A DNA stretch of 64,000 nt from Neoarius graeffei (Eukaryota > Chordata > Actinopteri > Siluriformes > Ariidae), in NCBI RefSeq assembly GCF_027579695.1, contig NC_083574.1, forward strand, positions 45,090,559 through 45,154,558, written 5' to 3'. Each line of letters starts with the position of its first letter. Position 1 is the first letter of the stretch. The position numbers and the translations under genes were made by a program. The notes below the pieces were generated by a model. The model worked only from the letters and a program-made list of their open reading frames with translations, was not told the origin of the DNA and did no database searches. Positions 21,596 through 33,140 of this stretch are shown here, piece after piece.

Positions 21596-22619
21596 TCAGT
21601 ATCTGGTGTGACCCCCTTGTGCAGCAATAACTGCAACTAAACGTTTCCAGTAACTGTTGATCAGTCCTGCACACCGGCTTGGAGGAATTTTAGCCCATTC
21701 CTCTGTACAGAACAGCTTCAACTCTGGGATGCTGGTGGGTTTCCTCACATGAACTGCTCGCTTCAGGTCCTTCCACAACATTTCGATTGGATTAAGGTCA
21801 GGACTTTGACTTGGCCATTCCAAAACATTAACTTTATTCTTCTTTAACCATTCTTTGGTAGAATGATGTGTGTGCTTAGGGTCGTTGTCTTGCTGCATGA
21901 CCCACCTTCTCTTGAGATTCAGTTCATGGACAGATGTCCTGACATTTTCCTTTAGAATTCACTGCTATAATTCAGAATTCATTGTTCCATCAATGATGGA
22001 AAGCTGAGGAAGCCCAGATGCAGCAAAACAGGCCCAAGCCATGATACTACCACCACCGTGTTTCACAGATGGGATAAGGTTCTTGTGCTGGAATGAAGTG
22101 TTTTCCTTGCTCCAAACATAACACTTCTCATTTAAACCAAAAAGTTATATTTTGGTCTCATTCGTCCACAAAACATTTTTTCAATAGCCTTCTGGCTTGT
22201 CCATGTGATCTTTAGCAAACTGCAGATGAGCAGCAATGTTCTTTTTGGAGAGCAGTGGCTTTCTCCTTGCAACCCTGCCATGCACACCACTGTTGTTCAG
22301 TGTTCTCCTGATGGTGGACTCATGAACATTAACATTAGCCAATGTGAGAGAGCCCTTCAGTTGCTTAGAAGTTCCCCTGGGGTCCTTTGTGACCTCGCCG
22401 ACTATTACACGCCTTGCTCTTGGAGCGATCTTTGTTGGTCGACCACTCCTGGGGAGGGTAACAATGGTCTTGAATTTCCTCCATTTGTACACAATCTGTC
22501 TGACTGTGGATTGGTGGAGTCCAAACTCTTTAGAGATGGTTTTGTAACCTTTTCCAGCCTGATGAGCATCAACAACGCTTTTTCTGAGGTCCTCAAAAAT
22601 CTCCTTTGTTCGTGCCATG
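21596..22619 (-). pseudogene. Tc1-like transposase A (broken)
   Basis: The N-terminus starts at an ATG at 22619 ('MARTKEIFEDLRKSVVDAHQ') with helix-turn-helix DNA-binding regions, and the frame continues to about 22181. The middle has several stops. The C-terminus (21898-21596) is open and carries 'QQDNDPKHTHHS' (second Asp) and '[11 protein letters not shown]' (Glu). At the first catalytic site Asp is replaced by Asn ('WTNETKI'), so the copy is catalytically dead apart from its stops. Confidence 0.92.
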
Positions 22620-22844
22620 ATACAATTCCACAAACATGTGTTGTGAAGATCAGACTTTGATAGATCCCTGTTCTTTAAATAAAACAGGGTGCCCACTCAC
22701 ACCTGATTGTCATCCCACTGATTGAAAGCACCTGACTCTAATTTTACCTTTAAATTAACTGCTAATCATAGAGGTTCACATACTTTTGCCACTCACAGAT
22801 ATGTAATATTGGATCATTTTCCTCAATAAATAAATGACCAAGTA

Positions 22845-24450
22845 CAACCTTGATTCCAAAAAAGTTGGACCAAAGTACAAATTGTAAATAAAAATGGAAT
22901 GCAATGATGTGGAAGTTTCAAAATTCCATATTTTATTCAGAATAGAACATAGATAACAGATCAAATGTTTAAACTGAGAAAATGTATCATTTAAAAGAGA
23001 AAAAATAGGTGATTTTAAATTGCATGACAACACCACATCTCAAAAAAGTTGGGACAAGGCCATGTTTACCACTGTGAGACATCCCCTTTTCTCTTTACAA
23101 CAGTCTGTAAACGTCTGGGGACTGAGGAGACAAGTTGCTCAAGTTTAGGGATAGGAATGTTAACCCATTCTTGTCTAATGGAGGATTCTAGTTGCTCAAC
23201 TGTCTTAGGTCTTTTTTGTCGTATCTTCCGTTTTATGATGCGCCAAATGTTTTCTATGGGTGAAAGATCTGGACTGCAGGCTGGCCAGTTCAGTACCCGG
23301 ACCCTTCTTCTATGCAGCCATGATGCTGTAATTGATGCAGTATGTGGTTTGGCATTGTCATGTTGGAAAATGCAAGGTCTTCCCTGAAAGAGACATCGTC
23401 TGGATGGGAGCATATGTTGCCCTAGAACCTGGATATACCTTTCAGCATTGATGGTGTCTTTCCAGATGTGTAAGCTGCTCATGCCACATGCACTAATGCA
23501 ACCCCATACCATCAGAGATGCAGACTTCTGAACTGAGCGCTGATAACAACTTGGGTCGTCCTTCTCCTCTTTAGTCCGAATGACACGGCGTCCCTGATTT
23601 CCATAAAGAACTTCAAATTTTGATTCGTCTGACCACAGAACAGTTTTCCACTTTGCCACAGTCCATTTTAAATGAGCCTTGGCCCAGAGAAGACGTCTGC
23701 GCTTCTGGATCATGTTTAGATACGGCTTCTTCTTTGAACTATAGAGTTTTAGCTGGCGACGGCGGATGGCACGGTGAATTGTGTTCACAGATAATGCTCT
23801 CTGGAAATATTCCTGAGCCCATTTTGTGATTTCCAATACAGAAGTGTGCCTGTATGTGATGCAGTGCCGTCTAAGGGCCCGAAGATCACGGGCACCCAGT
23901 ATGGTTTTCTGGCCTTGACCCTTACGCACAGAGATTCTTCCAGATTCTCTGAATTTTTTGATGATATTATGCACTGTAGATGATGATATGTTCAAACTCT
24001 TTGCAATTTTACACTGTCGAACTCCTTTCTGATATTGCTCCACTATTTGTCAGCACAGAATTAGGTGGATTGGTGATCCCCTTCCCATCTTTACTTCTGA
24101 GGGTCACTGCCACTCCAAGATGCTCTTTTTATACCCAGTCATGTTAATGACCTATTGCCAATTGACCTAATGAGTTGCAATTTGGTCCTCCAGCTGTTCC
24201 TTTTTTGTACCTTTAACTTTTCCAGCCTCTTATTGCCCCTGTCCCAACTTTTTTGAGATGTGTTGCTGTCATGAAATTTCAAATGAGCCAATATTTGGCA
24301 TGAAATTTCAAAATGTCTCACTTTCAACATTTGATATGTTGTCTATGTTCTATTGTGAATACAATATCAGTTTTTGAGATTTGTAAATTACTGCATTCTG
24401 TTTTTATTTACAATTTTTACTTTGTCCCAACTTTTTTGGAACTGGGGTTG
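22845..24450 (-). mobile_element. Tc1-like transposon B, nested in transposon A
   Basis: Ends 'caaccttgattccaaaaaag' (22845) and 'cttttttggaactggggttg' (24450) are inverted and bracketed by TA (22843-22844, 24451-24452). Length is 1,606 bp. The transposase is nearly intact. A decayed relative is at 33141-34720. Confidence 0.96.
23066..24088 (-). pseudogene. Tc1-like transposase B, one premature stop
   Basis: From the ATG at 24088 the frame is open except for a TGA at 24052-24050 (codon 13), then runs uninterrupted for about 325 codons to the stop at 23066. All three catalytic acids are present: '[11 protein letters not shown]', '[11 protein letters not shown]' and '[11 protein letters not shown]' (DD34E spacing). 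The stop is likely a single C-to-T change (CGA to TGA). Translation from a downstream start would lose part of the DNA-binding domain. Confidence 0.93.
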
Positions 24451-24594
24451 TATCATATTTTTGTCTCATTTGTTTAACTGGGTTCTCTTTATCTACTTTT
24501 AGGACTTGTGTGAAAATCTGATGATGTTTTAGGTCATATTTATGCAGAAATATAGAAAATTCTAAAGAGTTCAAAAACTTTCAAAGCACCACTG

Positions 24595-26620
24595 TACTAC
24601 AGAGCACTTCATAGGAAGTCTCACTATTCTACCTCACTGTGAAATGACTCCTGTATGAATATGATTTGAAGATGATGGGTGTACACGCCTTCTGAAGCCC
24701 TGTTCTGATGGGATTAGCTGCACTAGGTGACTTTTTTTAAACACGTCTCCTTTGTGATAAAAAAAAAACTCATTTCAAATTTAAAGTGACACACGTCGAT
24801 GTATTAAAAAGATGAATAGTACCCTGTGGAGCTAGAATAATCCCGATGTACTTGAATCACATGCTGTATTTCCTGCTGCCTCATGCCTGTGAAGGAGAAT
24901 GAGCTGGAAAAACACCACGTGCTGATGTTTACACTTGGGTATGGAAACGGCCGAAGTTTATCCTCATTATAATATTATAATAAGCGAGGTCGCAACAAAC
25001 ATGGCAGAACCAGTGGCCTCTGCTACAGAAGTGAGCACTCGAGAGCCTTCGAGCTCACAGGTGCATTTAGATTCTGAATATTTCAATTCTAACCTGTAGA
25101 AAAGTTGATGCAATAAGTAGGCTAAAAGATACCAATGTGACTTTTCTGAACTGGCTGTAAACTGCTGAACCGTGACTTTTCCGAACCGGTTTGTAAACAG
25201 ACTAACATGTGGTTAGGACGTCCCACATGAGGAACTAAAATGCATTGAAACAAGATGATGTATACCAGTTATGGGGATGGGTATCAGTTCAAACAGTTCA
25301 GAAAGGGGAGTGGATTAAATGATTCCTGAACCAGCACATTGACCTGTGTCACTTTAAACAACAATGAAATTAATTCAGGAAGGATGAGTTTCTGCCAGGT
25401 TGTTTCGTCTATGAACCTGGATGACAGCATCATACGGGTGGTCATATGATCTTATATCTGTTGGATTACAGGAAATGCATGCAAGATGGTTTAAAACCTT
25501 ACAGAGATAAAATCGACTTTAATTAGCCAGGTTACTGCACTCTTCTGATTGGAAGATCTTTCTCCTGCTAATGGACTCCTAATTTAGGCATTATGGAGAT
25601 AAAGGTATAGAACCCAGACAAAGCAAGTTGATGAGAGACTCCTCCAAAACATGAATCATTTTTGGGTTAGTTCATGTGTGCTAGACGACTAAATAAAAAA
25701 AAAAGTGGTTTTCCAACGCAAGGGGTCGAAGCAGTCAGTAAAATAAGAAACAGATCGATACGGAGAGGATTTGTTCTGCATTTGATGGCAGGTCATAACC
25801 CCGGACAAGGAAAAAACACAGAAAATGCACCCTCAACTTGGAATTCCTACTGAGGTACACAGGATGGTCTCTTCAATCTGAGTTTTCCAAGCTAACAAAT
25901 GATGTCAAGTCAAAATGTCTGTGCACAGCATCAGAAATGAACAACATAACACTTCTTACCTTCAAATGAGTTATTCTGTATGTACACTGCATTACATTAT
26001 TGGCATTTTGCAGACGCTCTTATCCAGAGCGATGTACAACATACCCAGAACAGCCTGGGGAGCAGTTGGGATCCTCAAGGGCACTTCAGCCATTCCTGCT
26101 GGTCTAGGGAATTGAACCAGCAACCTTTTAGTCCCAAAGCTGCTTCTCTAACCACTAGTCCACAGCTTCCCCATGGAACTATACAACTATTTCCTTGTAT
26201 GTCAATCGACATACAGCATTATTAACTTGAATCTATATACGTCAGTCCACCAGATTTTCATACCAGATGCTCAGATGATGGATTTTGAGTTATACCTGCT
26301 GCATTACACTACCAAGCCTCCGTATGCAGGAAATACAAACTAAAGTGAAATTGGACCGAGGGAAGTTACTGTAAATCTGACATGAAATCATGTGTGTACA
26401 AACCAAAATGGTCCATTTTCCACGCAGAAAGCCTTCAAAACATCCATGATGTTTCAGCTAGGTCTAAAGTGCATTTTTGGACCAGACGGACACTACGTTT
26501 ACTCTGGATTTGCAAAAACAGCTACAAGTCATTTAATTTGAGTCCTCACTGACTGGTTGACACCATGCCAAATTCAATTTTGGCACTATGCCAAAATTGA
26601 GTTACATGTTGATCCTGGGA
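24595..26620. other. No gene supported
   Basis: Long non-coding stretch. A short ATG-led frame at about 25002 ('MAEPVASATEVSTREPSSSQ') lies in sequence resembling repeat flanks and has no supported continuation. The rest has no motif I recognise, except the tRNA-like repeat at 25988-26175. Confidence 0.5.
25988..26175 (-). repeat. tRNA-like interspersed repeat
   Basis: Same type as 20370-20516: 'cagacgctcttatccagagc', 'gatcctcaagggcacttcag', then a minus-strand B-box word ('gaattgaaccagcaacc'). No duplication found. Confidence 0.6.
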
Positions 26621-26626
26621 TTGAGA

Positions 26627-27011
26627 TGCTGGCCTCTTCTGCCCCTCGGACCTGCTTGATCCATCCTGGTGCCCTGTGTCTGGTCGGAGTTTTATCGCCC
26701 CACTCCTGTGAAGGACGGCCCCATGAGGACAGTTGAGGGTTATACCTGTTAAAACTGTTAATATTATAGTCAGGCTGTCTGTTGTTGCCCAAATGAGGAT
26801 GGGTTCCCTTTTGAGTCTGGTTCCTCTCGAGGTTTCTTCCTCATGTCGTCTGAGGGAGTTTTTCCTTGCCACCGTCGCCACAGGCTTGCTCATTGGGGAT
26901 AGATTAGGGATAAAATTAGCTCATGTTTAAAGTCGTTCAAATTCTGTAAAGCTGCTTTGCGACAATGTTTATTGTTAAAAGCGCTGTACAAATAAACTTG
27001 ATTTGATTTGA
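26627..27011 (+). repeat. Interspersed repeat with LINE-like 3' end, copy 1
   Basis: Shares 'cttttgagtctggttcctct', 'tcctcatgt(c/t)gtctgaggga' and a tail 'aaagcgctgtacaaataaac' with 40127-40882. The tail followed by simple 'ttgatttgattt' repeats suggests a LINE or SINE 3' end. No coding frame. Confidence 0.65.
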
Positions 27012-27088
27012 CTATGCCAATTATGTCAGAATATTAGTCGCTGATACTCTGTTTCTAACACAGGACCAACTTTAACCTGTACAAAATG

Positions 27089-28161
27089 CAGAGATGGATA
27101 GTAACGAAGTACATTTACTTGAGTACTGTACTTAAGTATGCTTTTTGAGTATCTGTACTTTACTTGAGTATTTTTTTTTTGGAAACTTATGACTTTAACT
27201 TCACTACATTTGAAAAGCAAATATCGCACTTTTCACTCCACTACATTTCTGTCAGGGTCCTTGTTACTATGAAGCAGTTTTGAAAGTGGATGTTTTTTCT
27301 TTTCTAAAATGTGATTGTTTTTTTTCGCAGGTGACACTGAGACAGCCTATCAGTAATCACTAGGGTCACATCACGTCCATAGACTGGATAAAATCAAGTT
27401 CAGTGATTTCTCAGCAGCGTTATTTAACATGATCAGTTGATGGCAGAACGGAAGGAGGCGGTTCTTCTGGGGAATGCATATTGAGTTATATAAAAGGTTT
27501 CATTCCAAGAGAAAGCTTGCAGTGAGGTTGTCTGTGCTTTTAGAACTAGTGATAACGTTGCAATAGCTATGCAGTCTGGTTAGTCAAATGACTTTCTATG
27601 GATTTGCCCACCAAGTTGCCATAGCCTTGTCCATGGCTAATGTTTACACATAGCTAGTTAACTTGGACACTGTTAGTTAGCATGTAAAAACAGAGTTACG
27701 CTAACATGAATAACGTTAACTTATCTGAAGTCCTTTCAGAAATATGTTTTAGCATAATCTTGCCAAATAAACAGAATGTAGAAATCTTTCTTTTCTAGTA
27801 GCATTAGCGACCCAATATGATTTCGAGTTTGAAGAGTTTGCTAGCATGTCAGGTGGAGTTTCACTGACTAGCTAGCTTAACATTAAACCACCATGATGCA
27901 CAGCATGCGTTCATTTTGTGAATTCACATTTCTGTCTTTGGTCACGGCATTAGATTTTGTCAGCGTTGTGGCAACAATGCAATGATGCGTTGACAGAAAA
28001 TGTACTTTTAATACTTAAGTATTTTTAAAAGCAAGTACTTCAGTACTTTAACTTAAGTAAAAATTTGACTGTACAACTTTCACTTGTATCGGAGTAACAT
28101 TTGACCAGTGGGATCTGTACTTTGATTTAAGTAATGAAGTTGGGTACTTTGTCCACCTCTG
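27089..28161. mobile_element. Non-autonomous hAT-like element, copy 2
   Basis: Inverted relative of 7494-8713. Ends CAGAGATGGATA (27089) and GTCCACCTCTG (28161) are flanked by an 8-bp duplication with one mismatch, acaaaatg/acaagatg (27081-27088, 28162-28169). No transposase. Confidence 0.85.
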
Positions 28162-28169
28162 ACAAGATG

Positions 28170-29660
28170 TTACCAAAAAAGTTGTTATTGTTGATACAAG
28201 ATAGTCATAAAATATGTTTTTATTCTTTCTAGCCTTTGAACATGCAGTGTTGAAAACATGGAGACCAGGACTCAGACTCAGTCAGTACATGTACAATGAA
28301 TGGACACTGTCGCTCATTTCTAGCTCTGGTTCACATGATTGACACATTTTCACTGCAAATCAAAACATCATTCGCTGATTTTTATGGCAGAAGGAAGGTC
28401 TATACTTGTCCCAGTCGTGGATGATGTTAAAAGTCTAAATGTATCCTGTAGGGGCATTATTGAGGTGATTATTCATTGATAGTTCCTGGATCAGCCAGCG
28501 AAAACGGTGCAAAATATCACGCGCTTTTCAACGCCATTTCGACGCATTCTGTAAACAGAGCATCTGGGACAAAAATCCCGTGGAGCAACACACATCTATA
28601 ATCTATCAGCAGAATCTCTAACACTGAATGTACAGATTGCTGCATTGTAGCTTGAATGCTACAAAATAGTGAAAAGTTGAAAATGACATCATTCTCAGTG
28701 CTGATTTCATACTTCTTTACTCAAGTCTGCAGAAAATGATCAGACGTCCAAAAACCTGGACATCATTTGGTCCATTGGGTATATTTCTCAGGACAGCAAG
28801 GGGAAAAACAATTACCTGGATCTATCAGTCGACGACTGAACATGATGAATTTACTCAAGGTCCAAATGTAAATCTTATCCTTTCTGAATAAGGCTTATAA
28901 AATGTAAAATCCAGGTGTTTTCACCTTCTGTGGTTTACGCAATACACAGTGTTGCCAGTGCCAATAAAATATTATAGGGTCATTAAGTTGCAATTATTTT
29001 CATATTCAAATATGTCTAAGTACTTACTTTGAAGTAAGTATAAATGAGTGCAATTTTGAAAAGAACTTAGCAGCACTTGTATACATACATACACACATGA
29101 GCATGTAAGGCCTGAGAAATCACACTGCTACTCACATTATGACTTCTCCATTTCAATCGATCAGCATGACAGGTAAATTAGACTGCTGTCTGATTCCACA
29201 TTTGTCTCTCTAATTATTACCATATTACACATTTTCATCATTCCATCTCCTCCCTCAGGCAGCAGGACAATAAATGGTTGACTTGTACTGAACCTCCTTC
29301 TGGACATGGAAAAAGCCAATCGACTAGGGCTTGAATTCTTCATAAATCATCGCTACGTTCAACAGTCCTGTGTGAAGTCAATGCCACTTTTGGTGTAACT
29401 CCTGCAGGTTCAAACAGCAGCTTCATGCGAAAACAACATGCATGACACCTGAGTGCTTTCAAGCAACCAGTCACACCGTCTCTTAGGTCTTCTCAGAGTC
29501 CTTCACCGAATTAAGTTATAAATCTGGCTCTGTGAACGTACCAGCATGAAATATTTAAGATTAAAGATAGGGCAGGAACATATCTGGAGCTGGACTGAGG
29601 CCACCAAGTTTGGCAGCATGAATTTGTCTTCGATCATCTGCTATAATATAAAAAAAATAA
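28170..29660. other. No gene seen
   Basis: Read on both strands for slc66a2 exons, since this lies within the expected intron 2, and none was recognised. The minus-strand frame at 29161-29343 has no supported splice context. Confidence 0.5.
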
Positions 29661-29668
29661 ATTAAAAA

Positions 29669-29670
29669 GT

Positions 29671-29750
<80 letters not shown>
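29669..29750. repeat. (GATA)n microsatellite
   Basis: About 20 uninterrupted units abutting the left end of a Tc1-like element, where the expected CAGTGG start reads AGAGTGG. Confidence 0.97.
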
Positions 29751-29752
<2 letters not shown>

Positions 29753-31053
29753 GTGGTGCTTGAAAGTTTGTGAACCCTTTAGAATTTTCTATATTTCTAC
29801 ATAAATATGACCTAAAACATCATCAGATTTTCACACAAGTCCTAAAAGTAGATAAAGAGAACCCAGTTAAACAAATGAGACAAAAATATTATACTTGGTC
29901 ATTTATTTATTGAGGAAAATGATCCAATATTACATATCTGTGAGTGGCAAAAGTATATGAACCTTTAGGATTAGCAGTTAATTTGAAGGTGAAATTAGAG
30001 TCAGGTGTTTGTCATCCTATTGATTGAAATCAGGTGTGAGTGGGCACCCTGTTTTATTTAAAGAACAGGGATCTATCAAAGTCTGATCTTCACAACACGT
30101 TTGTGGAAGTGTATCATGGCACGAACAAAGGAGATTTTTGAGGACCTCAGAAAAAGCGTTGTTGATGCTCATCAGGCTGGAAAAGGTGACAAAACCATCT
30201 CTAAAGAGTTTGGGCTCCACCAATCCACAGTCAGACACATTGTGTACAAATGGAGGAAATTCAAGACCATTGTTACCCTCCCCAGGAGTGGTCGAACAAC
30301 AAAGATCACTCCAAGAGCAAGGCATGTAATAGTCGGCGAGGTCACAAAGGACCCCAGGGTAACTTCTAAGCAACTGAAGGGCTCTCTCACATTGGCTAAT
30401 GTTAATGTTCATGAGTCCACCATCAGGAGAACACTGAACAACAGTGGTGGGCATGGCAGGGTTGCAAGGAGAAAGCCATTGCTCTCCAAATCATTGCTGC
30501 TTGTCTGCAGTTTGCTAAAGATCACGTGGACAAGTCAGAAGGCTATTGGAAAAATGTTTTGTGGATGGATGAGACCAAAATAGAACTTTTTGGTTTAAAT
30601 GAGAAGTGTTATGCTTGGAGAAAGGAAAACACTTCATTCCAGCATAAGAACCTTATCCCATCTGTGAAACATGGTGGTGGTAATATCATGGTTTGGGCCT
30701 GTTTTGCTGCATCTGGGCCAGGACAACTTGCTATCATTGATGGAACAATGAATTCTGAATTATACCAGCAAATTCTAAAGGAAAATGTCAGGACATCTGT
30801 CCACGAACTGAATCTCAAGAGAAGGTGGGTCATGCAGCAAGACAATGACCCTAAGCACACAAGTCGTTTTCCTCAATAAAGTCATTTTCCTCAATAAATA
30901 AATGACCAAGTATAATATTTTTGTCTCATTTGTTTAACTGGGTTCTCTTTATCTACTTTTAGGACTTGTGTGAAAATCTGATGATGTTTTAGGTCATATT
31001 TTTGCAGAAATATAGAAAATTCTAAAGGGTTCACAAACTTTCAAGCACCACTG
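29751..31053 (+). mobile_element. Tc1-like transposon A relative with internal deletion
   Basis: Same family as 21376-24594, in the opposite orientation. Ends are 'gtggtgcttgaaagtttgtg' and 'cacaaactttcaagcaccac'. About 0.3 kb encoding the transposase C-terminus is missing, with the join inside a repeated 'ttcctcaataaa' phrase near 30875-30895. Confidence 0.93.
30116..30879 (+). pseudogene. Tc1-like transposase A, frameshifted and C-terminally deleted
   Basis: The ATG at 30116 opens a frame with the helix-turn-helix domain, shifted near 30500. A second frame carries '[13 protein letters not shown]' (first Asp) and 'MQQDNDPKHTS' (second Asp). The Glu region is deleted. Unlike the nested copy, the first catalytic Asp is intact. 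Confidence 0.92.
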
Positions 31054-31060
31054 TGTGTGG

Positions 31061-31425
31061 GTATCTCATTTCATTATCTCTAGCTGCTTTATCCTTCTAC
31101 AGGGTCACAGGCAAGCTGGAGCCTATCCCAGCTGACTATGGGCGAAAGGCGGGGTACACCCTGGACAAGTCGCCAGGTCATCACAGGGCTGACACATAGA
31201 CACAGACAACCATTCACACCTACGGTCAATTTAGAGTCACCAGTTAACCTAACCTGCATGTCTTTGGACTGTGGGGGAAACCGGAGCACCCGGAGGAAAC
31301 CCACGCGGACACGGGGAGAACATGCAAACTCCACACAGAAAGGCCCTCGCCGGCCACGGGGCTCGAACCCAGGACCTTCTTGCTGTGAGGCGACAGCGCT
31401 AACCACTACACCACCGTGCCACCCC
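31061..31425 (-). mobile_element. SINE, tail A
   Basis: Minus-strand copy with an 8-bp duplication 'gtgtgtgg' (31053-31060, 31426-31433), inserted directly at the end of the Tc1-like element. Confidence 0.92.
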
Positions 31426-31432
31426 GTGTGTG

Positions 31433-31433
<1 letters not shown>

Positions 31434-31467
<34 letters not shown>
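31434..31467. repeat. (AT)n run
   Basis: Alternating TA units followed by an A-run, immediately after the SINE. Confidence 0.9.
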
Positions 31468-31473
<6 letters not shown>

Positions 31474-31629
31474 AAAACACACACACAGTATATCACCAAC
31501 AAACACTTGAAATACCAACAGTGCTTCTCACTCCTCTCATTCATTCAACCAACCAACCAACACAACAATAACAGTTATAAGTGCAAAACGACAGGCATTT
31601 ACCAGTTGTAATTAGATATTTAAATAATA

Positions 31630-31762
31630 TTGGCTGGCTTTTTTTCATGGTATATCAGATATATTCCATTCAGCTTGCATGATATTGAACGAGTGAAAAA
31701 TGAGTTCAGTATCATGCTAGCTGAATGGAATATATCTGATATACCATGAAAAAAAGCCAACC
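31630..31762. repeat. Perfect-looking hairpin
   Basis: Arms of about 58 bp ('tttcatggtatatcagatat' against 'atatctgatataccatgaaa') are separated by about 15 bases. It is probably the end of a foldback element extending to about 32400, where 'gtttttattccatggaaaaa' occurs. Confidence 0.85.
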
Positions 31763-33138
31763 AATATTATTATTATTATTATTATAATACATACACACAC
31801 TCTTCATATCAGCATTCTCAAAGGCCAATGCTAGCTTACCCACGACTCAGTGCTGTTAGCAAGGCAGTCCAGTTATCTTCCAGCCAGTGTAGTAGTAGCG
31901 TTAGCGAAGACCAACGCTAGCTACCTGTGGCTCGGTGCTGTTAGCGCGGCAGTCCAGTTACCTTCCAGCCGGTGTAGAGTTAGCGAAGGCCAATGCTAGC
32001 ACAGTCAAGCCGAATATTATTATCATTTTCCCTGTGTAATTTACTTAGTTACTTTTAAAATCAACATCGACAACTACACACAACGGAGCAACCTGGCAGT
32101 CAAAATTCTCTCAAAATCTTCCACTTTTAACAAAGCAAACCTGGCAGCCATGTTTGTTTACAAACGGTCACAGTCGCTCGCTAGCGTGGAAGTTTTACGT
32201 CTCTGACGTATGAGGTCATGCTGTCTTGACAACCATGCAATATTGTAAACCACATTCAACGCTCATTCTCCATTGGGTAGAGTGATGTAAAACACGTAAG
32301 ATACGCGATATGCGAACAATACTGCATGCTATCAAACCAAATGAATGAAACCCGCTAGAAGGGAATAGAACACGTTTTTATTCCATGGAAAAAAGTGTCC
32401 TGTATTTATAAAAAATATTATAATAGATTATAAACAGAATGTGTAAAGGTCATTGCACAATCTCAGGCCTACAGTCAAATACCAAATAAATGAATGTAAA
32501 GAAATGACTCACTGTGGGGCAAGGTGAGATAAAATGACATTCCAGGGAGGGAAAATGATGTTTTTCTCAGAATTATGGCACCCTCTTCTGACAATTCATG
32601 TACACTCAGATTTAGTGCACAATAATGTAGAAAGAGGAGCAAAAGTCCTAAGGGCGCTGCTATGCTCTTAAAATCCGCTCAAACGGACCTTAATTCCATT
32701 AATTCAGTACATTACCTCTGCTGCAGTGCCATTTGCTTGTTTCACTGCATTCCAGCCTGCTTCTTAAGTAGGCAGCATTTCTAATCTGGATACAACTGCC
32801 TTTTGACCTTCCTTATTTTGGGCACATTTGAGAGCAATATCGCACTTTGGTTTCTCTAAGTAGAACAGAGATGTAACCAAATACAAATACATTAATCTAA
32901 ATGAACAGATAATGTATTATAGACGAGTGGGAGGTTTTTACTTGCATGTTGGCCAGATATGAAGCTTACAGGACAAAGAAAGGCCTTGTTCATTAGCACG
33001 AATGTATAGTGTTGATTCATGCATCCTTAGTAACTGCCTGGTCAGGATTGCGGAGGTTTAACTTATGCTAGTGGTTTGTTTCTATTTTGGGAAATGGAAC
33101 CAAGTTATTGTGGGAAGGTACAGTACAAACAAAAATTG
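31763..33138. other. No gene; unclassified repeat and non-coding sequence
   Basis: About 31830-32010 contains a twofold tandem phrase ('gtgctgttagcaaggcagtc' / 'gtgctgttagcgcggcagtc'). The remainder is non-coding on reading. Confidence 0.5.
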
Positions 33139-33140
33139 TA

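Larger units (their letters stand above)
21376..24594 (-). mobile_element. Tc1-like transposon A, interrupted by a second Tc1-like element
   Basis: Inverted ends 'cagttgtgcttgaaagtttg' and its relative at 24570-24594. Without the insertion it is about 1.61 kb, the normal Tc1 length. The inserted element occupies 22845-24450 and is bracketed by TA. The related copy at 29751-31053 has the uninterrupted sequence ('gaccaagtataatattt'), which confirms the insertion point. Confidence 0.95.

Noticed and set aside
25002-25100. ATG-led frame 'MAEPVASATEVSTREPSSSQ' followed by a GTG
   Set aside because: The frame ends soon after, no partner exon was found, and the preceding 'gcgaggtcgcaacaaacatg' context looks repeat-derived.
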